Assembly (NCBI GenBank): GCA_023391635.1
Contig: JAEWAQ010000001.1
Coordinates: 1-64,000 of the forward strand
Direction of reading: 5' to 3'
DNA from: Bacillota bacterium
Lineage (GTDB): Bacteria > Bacillota > Bacilli > Paenibacillales > Paenibacillaceae
DNA length: 64,000 nt
The notes below the pieces were generated by a model. That model saw only the letters and a program-made list of their open reading frames with translations. It was not told the DNA's origin and ran no database searches. Shown piece after piece: positions 9,074 to 16,372 of this stretch. Position 1 is the stretch's first letter; each line of letters opens with the position of its first letter. The translations under genes were made by a program, and so were the position numbers.

Positions 9074-9508
9074 TTGTCTTCGCGCGCATCTGCCGCCGGA
9101 TCCTGGCGGCGCGGCTTGCGACTCTGGCGCTTCCTCCCGGCGCTTGTCTGCATGGCGGCGATCTTCGCGCTGTCCGCCCGCAGCGGCGGGGAGCTGAATT
9201 CGTGGCTGCCGTACTTTCGGGCATGGCTGCCGGGCTTACAAAGCTTCGACCCGATGCATTACGCCGCCTATTTCACGCTTGCGCTCGCTTTCGCATTCGG
9301 ATTCGGTTCGCATGCCTTCACGTGGAAAGGGGCGGCTTGGATCGTCATTCTCTGCGTCTTGTACGGCGCGACGGACGAATGGCACCAAGCCTATGTGCCG
9401 AATCGCTCGCCGGATTGGCGCGATTTGTGGCACGATACGATCGGGGCTGCCGCGGCTTGCGCGATTTTGCTGATCTACCGGTATGTGCGGGATGGCCGCA
9501 AGCGGTGA
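9074..9508 (+). CDS. VanZ-like family membrane protein
   Basis: This short membrane protein resembles the VanZ family, named after the teicoplanin-resistance protein; most members have no known function. Four hydrophobic segments are visible, and the last loop carries the family hallmark ATDEWHQAYVPNRSPDWRDLWHDTIGA. I place the start at a TTG (9074) because AGAGGAG at 9056-9062 is 11 bases upstream. A GTG at 9035 is in frame but has no ribosome site. Resistance should not be inferred, because no vanA-type cluster surrounds it. Confidence 0.85.
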   Translation: MSSRASAAGSWRRGLRLWRFLPALVCMAAIFALSARSGGELNSWLPYFRAWLPGLQSFDPMHYAAYFTLALAFAFGFGSHAFTWKGAAWIVILCVLYGATDEWHQAYVPNRSPDWRDLWHDTIGAAAACAILLIYRYVRDGRKR

Positions 9509-9616
9509 CGGACTTGGTGTGGGAGGAAGAAATTGCAGCCTGCGCCGGGGCAGGATTCGGCGGGAACGATCGCGAAGTAAGAGGGATCACCTCCAAGTCG
9601 TAAGGAGAGAGCTCTC

Positions 9617-10030
9617 TTGAACAAGCATTGTAGGTGCGGCGCGGCATGGAAGCTGCGAATGCGCACCGTCGTCTATGCCCGTAAGGTTAAGATCACGCGC
9701 GTGCCGGTGTATTGCTGCAACGGCTGCGGCAGCCATGAAGTGTACGCCGGCGTCAAGTCCGACATCGGCAAGTTGATCGGCCGGCTCGGCGCCAGGCCGG
9801 AAGCACAGACGATTTCCTTCGATGAACTGAATGAATGCGCCGGCGTGCTGTCGCAGGCGTTGGATCACGGCAATCGCACGGTGCAGCCCGATGCCGCCCA
9901 GCGCGCCGCGCAGGAGCGGACGAACGAGTTGCTCGATTTGTGGCTGATCGCTTCTTCGCTGGGAGACGAGCATTGGAAGGCCGAATTGTCGGAACGGCTG
10001 GGCCAGCTTCGCCATGCATACATATCCTGA
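9617..10030 (+). CDS. hypothetical zinc-ribbon protein (YgiT-like N-terminus)
   Basis: I do not recognise the full family. The first 45 residues carry CRC and CCNGCG cysteine clusters around an RTVVYARKVKITRVPVY strand. This layout resembles the YgiT/MqsA zinc finger, so Zn2+ binding is likely. The remaining 90 residues are helical, with an acidic/basic AAQRAAQERTNELLDLWLIASSLGD segment. Translation starts at a TTG, with AAGGAGAG seven bases upstream. No toxin partner (MqsR-like) adjoins it, so a toxin-antitoxin role is not supported. The gene sits just ahead of ytxJ-ccpA. Function is unknown. Confidence 0.72.
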   Translation: MNKHCRCGAAWKLRMRTVVYARKVKITRVPVYCCNGCGSHEVYAGVKSDIGKLIGRLGARPEAQTISFDELNECAGVLSQALDHGNRTVQPDAAQRAAQERTNELLDLWLIASSLGDEHWKAELSERLGQLRHAYIS

Positions 10031-10073
10031 GGAGCGCATTTGTTAACAAATTCGTAATCCGGCTCCAATTATT

Positions 10074-10125
10074 TTGCGGTTGATGGCGATATCTGGTACC
10101 ATGAAAATAACCGCTTGTTATTTTC
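10074..10125 (+). promoter_or_regulatory. ytxJ promoter with dyad at the predicted start site
   Basis: A -35 TTGCGG (10074-10079) and -10 TACCAT (10097-10102) are 17 bases apart. A perfect nine-base dyad, GAAAATAAC-n5-GTTATTTTC (10103-10125), begins right after the -10 and ends at the Shine-Dalgarno. It could be an operator or a 5' mRNA hairpin. Confidence 0.5.
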
Positions 10126-10142
10126 AAGGAGGAGATCTTCTC

Positions 10143-10505
10143 ATGCCGGCCATTCGCCAGTTGACGAGCTTGGAGCATTGGCAAGAAGCGGTACAAGCAT
10201 CATCCGCGCGTCCGCTCCTTGTCTTCAAGCACAGCACCAGTTGCCCGATCAGTGCGGGCGCGCGCGAGGAACTGCAGCATTACGTGGAAGATTCGACCGG
10301 GGCGAACGTCGATTATGCCATCGTTCATGTCATTGAGGATCGGCCGGTCAGCAACGCCATAGCCGAACAGTTGGGCGTTCAGCACAAATCGCCGCAAGCG
10401 ATTCTGGTGAAAGACGGCCATCCCGTGTGGCACGATTCCCATTGGAACATCACGTACGATTTTTTGTCCGGCAAGCTGGGCAAGCCCGTAGGCAGCGAAG
10501 CTTGA
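10143..10505 (+). CDS. ytxJ: bacillithiol-linked monothiol redox protein YtxJ (BrxC type)
   Basis: This 120-residue thioredoxin-fold protein matches YtxJ/BrxC, a monothiol protein tied to bacillithiol redox chemistry. The active site is STSCPISAGA with a single Cys34, followed by the cis-Pro region HKSPQAILVKDG. The ATG at 10143 is chosen because AAGGAGGAG ends eight bases upstream; the open frame runs back to 10074. YtxJ next to ccpA is also the Bacillus arrangement. It implies that the organism makes bacillithiol, consistent with a Firmicute. Confidence 0.92.
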   Translation: MPAIRQLTSLEHWQEAVQASSARPLLVFKHSTSCPISAGAREELQHYVEDSTGANVDYAIVHVIEDRPVSNAIAEQLGVQHKSPQAILVKDGHPVWHDSHWNITYDFLSGKLGKPVGSEA

Positions 10506-10543
10506 CGGATTGGCGCAAGCCGCGGCGCTGATCGCGTCCGCCG

Positions 10544-10572
10544 TTGCGCAAACGAATGTTTTATCGTATCAT
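10544..10572 (+). promoter_or_regulatory. predicted ccpA promoter
   Basis: TTGCGC (10544-10549) and TATCAT (10567-10572) are separated by 17 bases and lie about 60 bases ahead of the ccpA start. This is a moderate sigma-A match seen by eye. Confidence 0.5.
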
Positions 10573-10634
10573 TACCTTAAATATCCATGGGTGGACAGGC
10601 TGGTTGTTCGCGCATGACAATGGAGCGAATCAAT

Positions 10635-11645
10635 GTGACGGTAACCATTTATGATGTGGCTCGTGAAGCCGGCGTATCGATGGCAACGGTGTCCCGCGTC
10701 GTGAACCATAATCCGAACGTGAAGCCGCAGACGCGGAAGAAAGTATTCGAGGCCATCGAGCGGCTCGGCTATCGCCCGAATGCGGTTGCACGCGGGCTGG
10801 CGAGCAAGAAGACGACGACGGTCGGCGTCGTCATTCCCGATATCGCGAACGCAAACTTCGCCGAAGTGGCGCGCGGTATCGAAGATATCGCGAATATGTA
10901 CCATTACAACATTATTCTCAGCAATGCCGACAAGCGGAAGGACAAAGAAATCCGCGTTATCAATACGCTGCTGGAGAAGCAGGTCGACGGCTTGCTGTTC
11001 ATGGGCGGAGTCGTGACGGACGAGCATATCCAAGCGTTCAACACGTCCAATGTGCCGATTGTGCTGTGCGCCACGACGGATGAGAAGGGGACGATGCCTT
11101 CCGTCGATATCGACCATGAAGGCGCGGCCTTCGACGCCGTATCGGAGCTCGTCAAGGAAGGCCACCGGCAGATCGCCATGATCAGCGGCACCCTGCAGGA
11201 CCCCGCGAGCGGCTATGCCCGTTACCAAGGCTATAAGCGCGCGTTGGAGCAAGGGGGCATTCCGTACCGGGAAGATTACGTCCGGGTGGGCAACTACCGC
11301 TACGAGTCCGGCATTGAAGCGACGCAATACTTCCTGGAACTGCCCGAGCGGCCGACCGCGATCTTCTCCGCGACGGACGAAATGGGGATCGGGGCGATTC
11401 ATTGCTTGCAGGATGCGGGATTGCAAGTGCCGGAAGACATGTCCGTCATCAGCGTGGATAATAGCCGCATGGCTTCGATGGTGCGGCCGCTTCTATCGAC
11501 CGTGGCCCAGCCGATGTACGATATCGGTGCGGTGTCCATGCGGCTCCTGACCAAGCTGATGAAGAAGGAGTCGGTCGAGGACGGCAGAGTGACGCTTCCG
11601 CACGAATTGATTTTGCGTCGCTCGGTCGCCGCTCCGAAGGCGTAA
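10635..11645 (+). CDS. ccpA: catabolite control protein A (LacI family)
   Basis: CcpA is the master regulator of carbon catabolite repression in Firmicutes. It binds cre sites together with HPr (or Crh) phosphorylated on Ser46. The N-terminus TIYDVAREAGVSMATVSRVVN is the LacI-type DNA-binding helix-turn-helix, followed by the hinge RPNAVARGLASKKT. The ligand/corepressor core ends in the usual LRRSV tail. I place the start at the GTG 10635 (336 residues, MTVTIYDVAREAG), with GGAG nine bases upstream. The frame continues upstream without a better site. A likely target, acsA, lies 3 kb away with a cre-like site. Confidence 0.96.
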   Translation: MTVTIYDVAREAGVSMATVSRVVNHNPNVKPQTRKKVFEAIERLGYRPNAVARGLASKKTTTVGVVIPDIANANFAEVARGIEDIANMYHYNIILSNADKRKDKEIRVINTLLEKQVDGLLFMGGVVTDEHIQAFNTSNVPIVLCATTDEKGTMPSVDIDHEGAAFDAVSELVKEGHRQIAMISGTLQDPASGYARYQGYKRALEQGGIPYREDYVRVGNYRYESGIEATQYFLELPERPTAIFSATDEMGIGAIHCLQDAGLQVPEDMSVISVDNSRMASMVRPLLSTVAQPMYDIGAVSMRLLTKLMKKESVEDGRVTLPHELILRRSVAAPKA

Positions 11646-11760
11646 TATTGTTCGAATCGAATCATTCCAGGCACCAAGATGCCCCGGGCGGGACGTGCGT
11701 TCCGCTGCGGGGCCTATTCTTGCGTCAAGCGGGGTACAAGCCCGAGAAGGAGAGATGGCG

Positions 11761-12462
11761 ATGTCAACCGGTACGATCGGCATTATCGGCGCCATGCAGG
11801 AAGAGATCGATCTGCTGCTGGCGAATATGGGGGAGAGGCGGTCGGACCGCCATGCGGGGATTGTGTACGAGCAAGGCCTCTTGCAGGGCCGTTCCGTCGT
11901 CGTCTGCAAGTCGGGCGTCGGCAAAGTCAACGCGGCGGTATGCACGCAGGTGCTGATCGACCGATACAAGGTGGAGTCGGTTATATTCACCGGAGTGGCC
12001 GGGGCGCTCGATCCCGAATTGGACATCGGGGACATCGTGATCTCCCGTAGCTGCATGCAGCATGATATGGACGTATCGCCGCTTGGATTCGCCCGCGGCG
12101 ACATTCCTTACCAGGAGGTGTCGGATTTCCCTTCCGACGGGAAGCTGATCCGGCTGGCGGAGCAGGCGGGCGAGCGGGTATTTCCAGGTCGGTGCCGTGT
12201 CGGCAAAGTGTTGTCAGGCGATCAATTCATTGCCGACCGGGCAAGGGTGCAGGACCTGCATGCGGCTTTCGGCGGGAGCTGCGTGGAGATGGAAGGGGCC
12301 TCCGTCGCGCAGGTGTGCCACATGAACGAAGTTCCGCATGTCGTTATACGCGGCATGTCCGACAAAGCCGATGGATCGGCACACATCAATTTCGCCGCAT
12401 TCACGGTCGAAGCCGCGAACCGCTCGTTTGCAATTGTCAGCGAAATGATCAATCAGCTGTAA
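11761..12462 (+). CDS. mtnN: 5'-methylthioadenosine/S-adenosylhomocysteine nucleosidase
   Basis: The enzyme hydrolyses methylthioadenosine and S-adenosylhomocysteine, releasing adenine; it serves methionine salvage and S-ribosylhomocysteine (AI-2 precursor) formation. Family motifs are IGIIGAMQEEIDLL at the N-terminus, FTGVAGALDPELDIGDIVIS in the middle, and the catalytic region VEMEGASVAQVC and RGMSDKADGSA. The protein has 233 residues. The ATG at 11761 follows AAGGAG by eight bases; the ATG two codons earlier is too close to that site. It lies between ccpA and acuC, where B. subtilis has motPS. Confidence 0.96.
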   Translation: MSTGTIGIIGAMQEEIDLLLANMGERRSDRHAGIVYEQGLLQGRSVVVCKSGVGKVNAAVCTQVLIDRYKVESVIFTGVAGALDPELDIGDIVISRSCMQHDMDVSPLGFARGDIPYQEVSDFPSDGKLIRLAEQAGERVFPGRCRVGKVLSGDQFIADRARVQDLHAAFGGSCVEMEGASVAQVCHMNEVPHVVIRGMSDKADGSAHINFAAFTVEAANRSFAIVSEMINQL

Positions 12463-12463
12463 A

Positions 12464-13654
12464 TCATCCCAGATGCTGGAGCGCGATGTCCAGCATCCTG
12501 CGATTGTTCGCCGTAATTTCCGCGCGTCTGGGCATCGGCTTCCAGGCGGACGTCTCGTCGAGCCACGTATCCGGCACTTGCGGCGGACGCCGGTCGGCAA
12601 GATCGCCCATCCAGCCGTCCGGCAGCGCAAGCGGGACTTGCGCTCCGTCGATGGACGCGAGCAGCGGATGTCCGCACATCTCCATCCACAGAAGGCTCCA
12701 GGCACGGGGAACGACGCGCCAATGGTCGTACCCGCCGCCGCCGAGCGCCACCCACCTTCCTTGCGTATACCGATCCGCCGTCTCCCGTATCAATCTCGGC
12801 ATTTCCCGATAAATCTTCATGCTGCAATGCATGTGCGCGAGCGGGTCGTACGCATGGGCGTCGCATCCGTGCTGACTGACGATGACGTCCGGACGGAACA
12901 CCGCTGCGGCGGTTTCCAGCGCGCGGCTGAAGCAGGCCAGCCAGGAATCGTCTTCCGTATAAGGCTCCATCGGCAAGTTCAGGCAGGCGCCGTAACCGAC
13001 GGATTCGCCGCGTTCATGCGCGAATCCGGTGCCCGGAAACAAAAATTTGCCCGTCTCGTGAATCGACAGCGTGAATACGTCCGAATCAGTGTAGAAAAAC
13101 CACTGTACGCCGTCGCCATGGTGAACGTCGGTATCGACGTACATCACTTTGGCGCCGTAACGGCTGCGGATATGCGCGATCGCCGCGGCGGCGTCGTTAT
13201 AGATGCAGAAGCCCGACGCCCGTTCCGGGAAGGCATGGTGCAAGCCTCCGGCCAAGTGCAGCGCACGGTTTGCTGCGCCCGACATGACGGCGTCGGCCGC
13301 AGCCAGGGAGCCGGCTACGACCGCCAGCGCAGCCTCGTGCATGCCGGCAAAGTAAGGGGTGTCCCCATCGGGATGCAAGCCGTAAGATTCCGCGCGTCCG
13401 ATCGCCTCACGCGACGGGGAGGATGCGCTTAACGCCTGCACGGCTGCCACGTAATCGTCCCTGTGCAGCGCTTGGACCGCCTGCAAGGCATCGTCCGTCC
13501 CGAAGGCATCGATCATATGCGAAGCGTCCAGCGCATGCGCTTGGCAAAGCAGCCGTTCTGTCAGCGCAAGGCGTATCGGATGAAACGGATGCTCATCGTG
13601 AAAGCGGTAACTGCCGGAAGCGGCAGAATCTATCCATAAGGCGCTTGAACTCAA
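12464..13654 (-). CDS. acuC: AcuC, acetoin utilisation / histone-deacetylase-fold protein
   Basis: AcuC is a Zn2+-dependent deacetylase that reactivates acetylated acetyl-CoA synthetase (established in B. subtilis). The 396-residue sequence has the histone-deacetylase motifs: HLAGGLHHAF with paired active-site His, DTDVHHGDGVQ with metal-binding Asp/His, and VALGGGGYDHW near the C-terminus. AcuA follows the promoter first; acuC starts 34 bases after the acuA stop, so the two are probably co-transcribed. AcuB, which lies between them in Bacillus, is absent. The stop is next to the mtnN stop, a convergent junction. Confidence 0.95.
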   Translation of the reverse strand: MSSSALWIDSAASGSYRFHDEHPFHPIRLALTERLLCQAHALDASHMIDAFGTDDALQAVQALHRDDYVAAVQALSASSPSREAIGRAESYGLHPDGDTPYFAGMHEAALAVVAGSLAAADAVMSGAANRALHLAGGLHHAFPERASGFCIYNDAAAAIAHIRSRYGAKVMYVDTDVHHGDGVQWFFYTDSDVFTLSIHETGKFLFPGTGFAHERGESVGYGACLNLPMEPYTEDDSWLACFSRALETAAAVFRPDVIVSQHGCDAHAYDPLAHMHCSMKIYREMPRLIRETADRYTQGRWVALGGGGYDHWRVVPRAWSLLWMEMCGHPLLASIDGAQVPLALPDGWMGDLADRRPPQVPDTWLDETSAWKPMPRRAEITANNRRMLDIALQHLG

Positions 13655-13688
13655 CGCGCGTCTCCATCCTTTCTGTCAACAATAGAAG

Positions 13689-14321
13689 TTAATACATGAA
13701 GCGACGACGAAATCGCACGCGGTCGAATCGTTCAACTGATTCCAGGGGCACATCTTTGCCGATCCGTACCATGAGGCAGTTCGCCGGATGCGCGCATATT
13801 TCCGGATCGTCGGTCGCAAACCACTCCATGCCGACAACCTTCATCAGCCGCTCCATCATTTCCCGATACTCCCATACGGACAGGCCGCTGCCTTCCAGGT
13901 CCCAATGCCAATAATATTCGGTCGTGTATACGATCATATTGTCCAGCTGTCCGTTCTCGAAAGCGGTCTTGATCAAGGCTTTGCCAAGTCCCATATTTCG
14001 ATATTCGTCGGCAACTTCGATGGCCCCCAGCTCGACAAGGTCCTCCATGCCGCCTTCGTACCAGCGTTCCATCTCGTCCGGGTAGTGAAACGTAACGTAT
14101 CCCGCGACCAAATCGCCTTCCCTGGCCACGATAATGCGACCTTCGGTCAATCCGGCGATTTCGACCAGCGCTTCATGCTGGTCCTTCGGCCGGCGGAATG
14201 CATCCAGAGAAGCGTGGAGGGTCATTTTCTCCAACCGCTCAGGCGGAACGGGGCCTTCGACGACGATCGTTCGTCCGTTGCGCTCAATCTTGTGGGCGAT
14301 TTCGATCTTGATGTGCTGCAT
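13689..14321 (-). CDS. acuA: AcuA, GNAT protein acetyltransferase
   Basis: AcuA acetylates and inactivates acetyl-CoA synthetase at its C-terminal PxxxxGK lysine (known in B. subtilis). The 210-residue protein carries a GNAT fold: LVAGYVTFHYPDE strand, GAIEVADEYRNMGLGKALIKTAF with the acetyl-CoA pyrophosphate loop, and the AcuA-specific IVYTTEYYWHWDLEGSGLSVWEYREMMERLMK block. I place the start at the ATG 14321, preceded by GGAGAGA; the frame extends upstream to 14570 across the promoter region and that part is not coding. It is transcribed divergently from acsA, its target gene. Confidence 0.95.
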   Translation of the reverse strand: MQHIKIEIAHKIERNGRTIVVEGPVPPERLEKMTLHASLDAFRRPKDQHEALVEIAGLTEGRIIVAREGDLVAGYVTFHYPDEMERWYEGGMEDLVELGAIEVADEYRNMGLGKALIKTAFENGQLDNMIVYTTEYYWHWDLEGSGLSVWEYREMMERLMKVVGMEWFATDDPEICAHPANCLMVRIGKDVPLESVERFDRVRFRRRFMY

Positions 14322-14391
14322 AGGCTTCTCTCCGTTAGGCGCAGCCGAATCCCGCGTCGTTGTTCCACGGGCGGATGCACGATTTGGTGTC

Positions 14392-14420
14392 ATTATACAC
14401 CAGCAGGCAGAAATTGTCCC
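14392..14420 (-). promoter_or_regulatory. predicted acuA-acuC promoter
   Basis: On the minus strand, -35 GGGACA (14415-14420) and -10 TATAAT (14392-14397) are separated by 17 bases. The transcript would start about 65 bases before acuA. Confidence 0.55.
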
Positions 14421-14470
14421 CGCGAAATCGGAAAATCGTCGGCGAATCGGTGTGATAGGCCGTTGTGCTG

Positions 14471-14520
14471 TGATATAATGCATATGGCGGGGGGCCAATC
14501 CCCCATTGTAAGCGATTTCG
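14471..14520 (+). promoter_or_regulatory. acsA promoter (extended -10) and cre-like operator
   Basis: A TG-n-TATAAT extended -10 lies at 14471-14479. Downstream, in the leader, TGTAAGCGATTTCG (14507-14520) matches the cre consensus TGWAANCGNTNWCA at every fixed position except the last. CcpA bound here would block elongation, fitting the known CcpA repression of acsA in Bacillus. Confidence 0.6.
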
Positions 14521-14563
14521 CTCTGGTGGGCGGCTCGGAATCCATATGGGAAGGTGAGTAAAG

Positions 14564-16288
14564 TTGACAATGGAGCATGGCGAGAAATTAGCAGTCGAAG
14601 TGGAAACGTCCAATTTGGGTAACTATGAAGAAGCGGTGGACCAATTCCGCTGGGAAGACGTGGAAGCGCAATTTTCCTGGGCGCAGACCGGCAAAGTCAA
14701 TCTCGCCTATGAGGCGATCGACCGCCACGTCGCGGCCGGCAAAGGGGACAGAATCGCGCTTCATTACAGCGACAGCACACGGGATGAAAGCATTACGTAT
14801 GCGGAGATGAAGCGGCAATCCGATAAATTCGCGAACGTACTCCGCGGGCTTGGCGTGAAGAAGGGCGACCGCGTCTTCATCTTCATGCCGCGTACGCCGG
14901 AGCTTTACTACAGCCTGCTGGGCGTCATCAAGATCGGCGCGGTTGCCGGTCCGTTGTTCGAAGCGTTCATGGAGACGGCCGTGCGGGACCGGCTGCAGGA
15001 CAGCGAAGCGATGGCGATCGTCACGACGCCGGCCTTGCTCGGACGCGTGCCGCGCGCCGAATTGCCGGACTTGAAGCACGTGATCATCCATGGCGACAAC
15101 GTGCAGGAATCGGACGGACTGATCGATTTTGCCAAGGCGATGGCTGCAGCTTCCGAGCAAGAGGATATCGAATGGGTCGACCGGGAAGACGGCCTCATTA
15201 TCCACTACACGTCGGGTTCGACCGGAAGGCCGAAAGGCGTCTATCACGTGCATAATGCCATGATCCAACAATATTATACAGGCAAAATCGTGCTGGACCT
15301 CCGCGAGAACGACGTGTACTGGTGCACCGCCGACCCGGGCTGGGTCACGGGGACGTCCTACGGCGCGTTCGCACCGTGGCTGAACGGTGTCACGAACGTC
15401 GTCAGAGGCGGACGGTTCAGCCCGCAGGATTGGTACGGCACGCTGGAGAAATACAAAGTCACCGTCTGGTACAGCGCGCCGACCGCTTATCGCATGCTGA
15501 TGGGCGCCGGAGACGACAGCGTGAAGGGATTCGATCTGTCAAGCCTGCGCCACGTGCTCAGCGTCGGCGAACCGCTCAATCCCGAAGTCGTGCGTTGGGG
15601 TTACAAAGTATACGGTCACCGGATTCACGATACGTGGTGGATGACGGAGACTGGTGCGCAGCTGATCTGCAACTATCCGAGCATGCCGATCAAACCAGGC
15701 TCCATGGGCAAGCCGATTCCGGGCGTGAAGGCGGCGATCATCGACGATCAGGGCAATGTGCTGCCTCCGATGCGCATGGGCAACCTGGCCATCCGCACGC
15801 CATGGCCTGCGATGATGCGCAAAATTTGGAACAACCCGGCGAAGTATGAGGAATATTTCCAGCTGTCCGGATGGTACGTCTCCGGCGACTCCGCTTATAT
15901 GGACGATGAAGGCTATTTCTGGTTCCAGGGCCGGATCGACGACGTTATCAACACATCCGGCGAGCGTGTCGGACCGTTCGAAGTCGAGAGCAAGCTTGTC
16001 GAGCATCCGGCGGTCGCCGAAGCCGGCGTTATCGGCAAGCCGGACCCGCTGCGCGGGGAGATCATCAAGGCATTCATCTCCTTGCGGGAAGGCTATGCTC
16101 CATCTGACGAATTGAAGGCCGAAATCGCCAAGTTCGTAAAGGTAGGACTGTCCGCACATGCTTCGCCGAGGGAGATCGAATTCAAGGATAAGCTGCCGAA
16201 GACGCGCAGCGGTAAAATCATGCGCCGCGTCCTGAAAGCCTGGGAACTGAATCTGCCGACAGGCGACCTCTCCACGATTGAAGACTGA
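14564..16288 (+). CDS. acsA: acetyl-CoA synthetase
   Basis: AcsA converts acetate, ATP and CoA to acetyl-CoA in the cytosol. Motifs of the AMP-forming ligase family are YTSGSTGRPKGV (P-loop-like A3), DTWWMTETG (A5), WYVSGDSAYMDDEGYFWFQGRIDD (A7/A8) and PKTRSGKIMRRVLK (A10). The A10 lysine, Lys551 from this TTG start or Lys549 from the ATG at 14570, is the residue that AcuA acetylates in B. subtilis, so the regulatory circuit is intact. AAGGTGAG precedes the TTG by five bases; the ATG two codons later would give 572 residues. A strong terminator follows. Confidence 0.97.
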   Translation: MTMEHGEKLAVEVETSNLGNYEEAVDQFRWEDVEAQFSWAQTGKVNLAYEAIDRHVAAGKGDRIALHYSDSTRDESITYAEMKRQSDKFANVLRGLGVKKGDRVFIFMPRTPELYYSLLGVIKIGAVAGPLFEAFMETAVRDRLQDSEAMAIVTTPALLGRVPRAELPDLKHVIIHGDNVQESDGLIDFAKAMAAASEQEDIEWVDREDGLIIHYTSGSTGRPKGVYHVHNAMIQQYYTGKIVLDLRENDVYWCTADPGWVTGTSYGAFAPWLNGVTNVVRGGRFSPQDWYGTLEKYKVTVWYSAPTAYRMLMGAGDDSVKGFDLSSLRHVLSVGEPLNPEVVRWGYKVYGHRIHDTWWMTETGAQLICNYPSMPIKPGSMGKPIPGVKAAIIDDQGNVLPPMRMGNLAIRTPWPAMMRKIWNNPAKYEEYFQLSGWYVSGDSAYMDDEGYFWFQGRIDDVINTSGERVGPFEVESKLVEHPAVAEAGVIGKPDPLRGEIIKAFISLREGYAPSDELKAEIAKFVKVGLSAHASPREIEFKDKLPKTRSGKIMRRVLKAWELNLPTGDLSTIED

Positions 16289-16308
16289 TCAACGAAACTC
16301 TGCAACGC

Positions 16309-16350
16309 AAAGCCCCTCAGCAGTCTGATCTTCAGACGCTGAGGGGCTTT
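16309..16350. terminator. bidirectional terminator between acsA and the PBP gene
   Basis: AAAGCCCCTCAGC pairs perfectly with GCTGAGGGGCTTT, and an inner GTCTG/CAGAC extends the stem. The flanking A and T runs make it work on both strands, as expected for convergent genes. Confidence 0.92.
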
Positions 16351-16372
16351 GCATATGTTCGCGGTTATGAGC

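Noticed and set aside
9074..9508. Glycopeptide resistance determinant
   Set aside because: Only the VanZ-like fold is shared; there are no van ligase, dehydrogenase or dipeptidase genes, and most VanZ-like proteins are unrelated to resistance.
11646..11712. Terminator after ccpA
   Set aside because: The CCCCG...CGGGG stem is imperfect and there is no T run.
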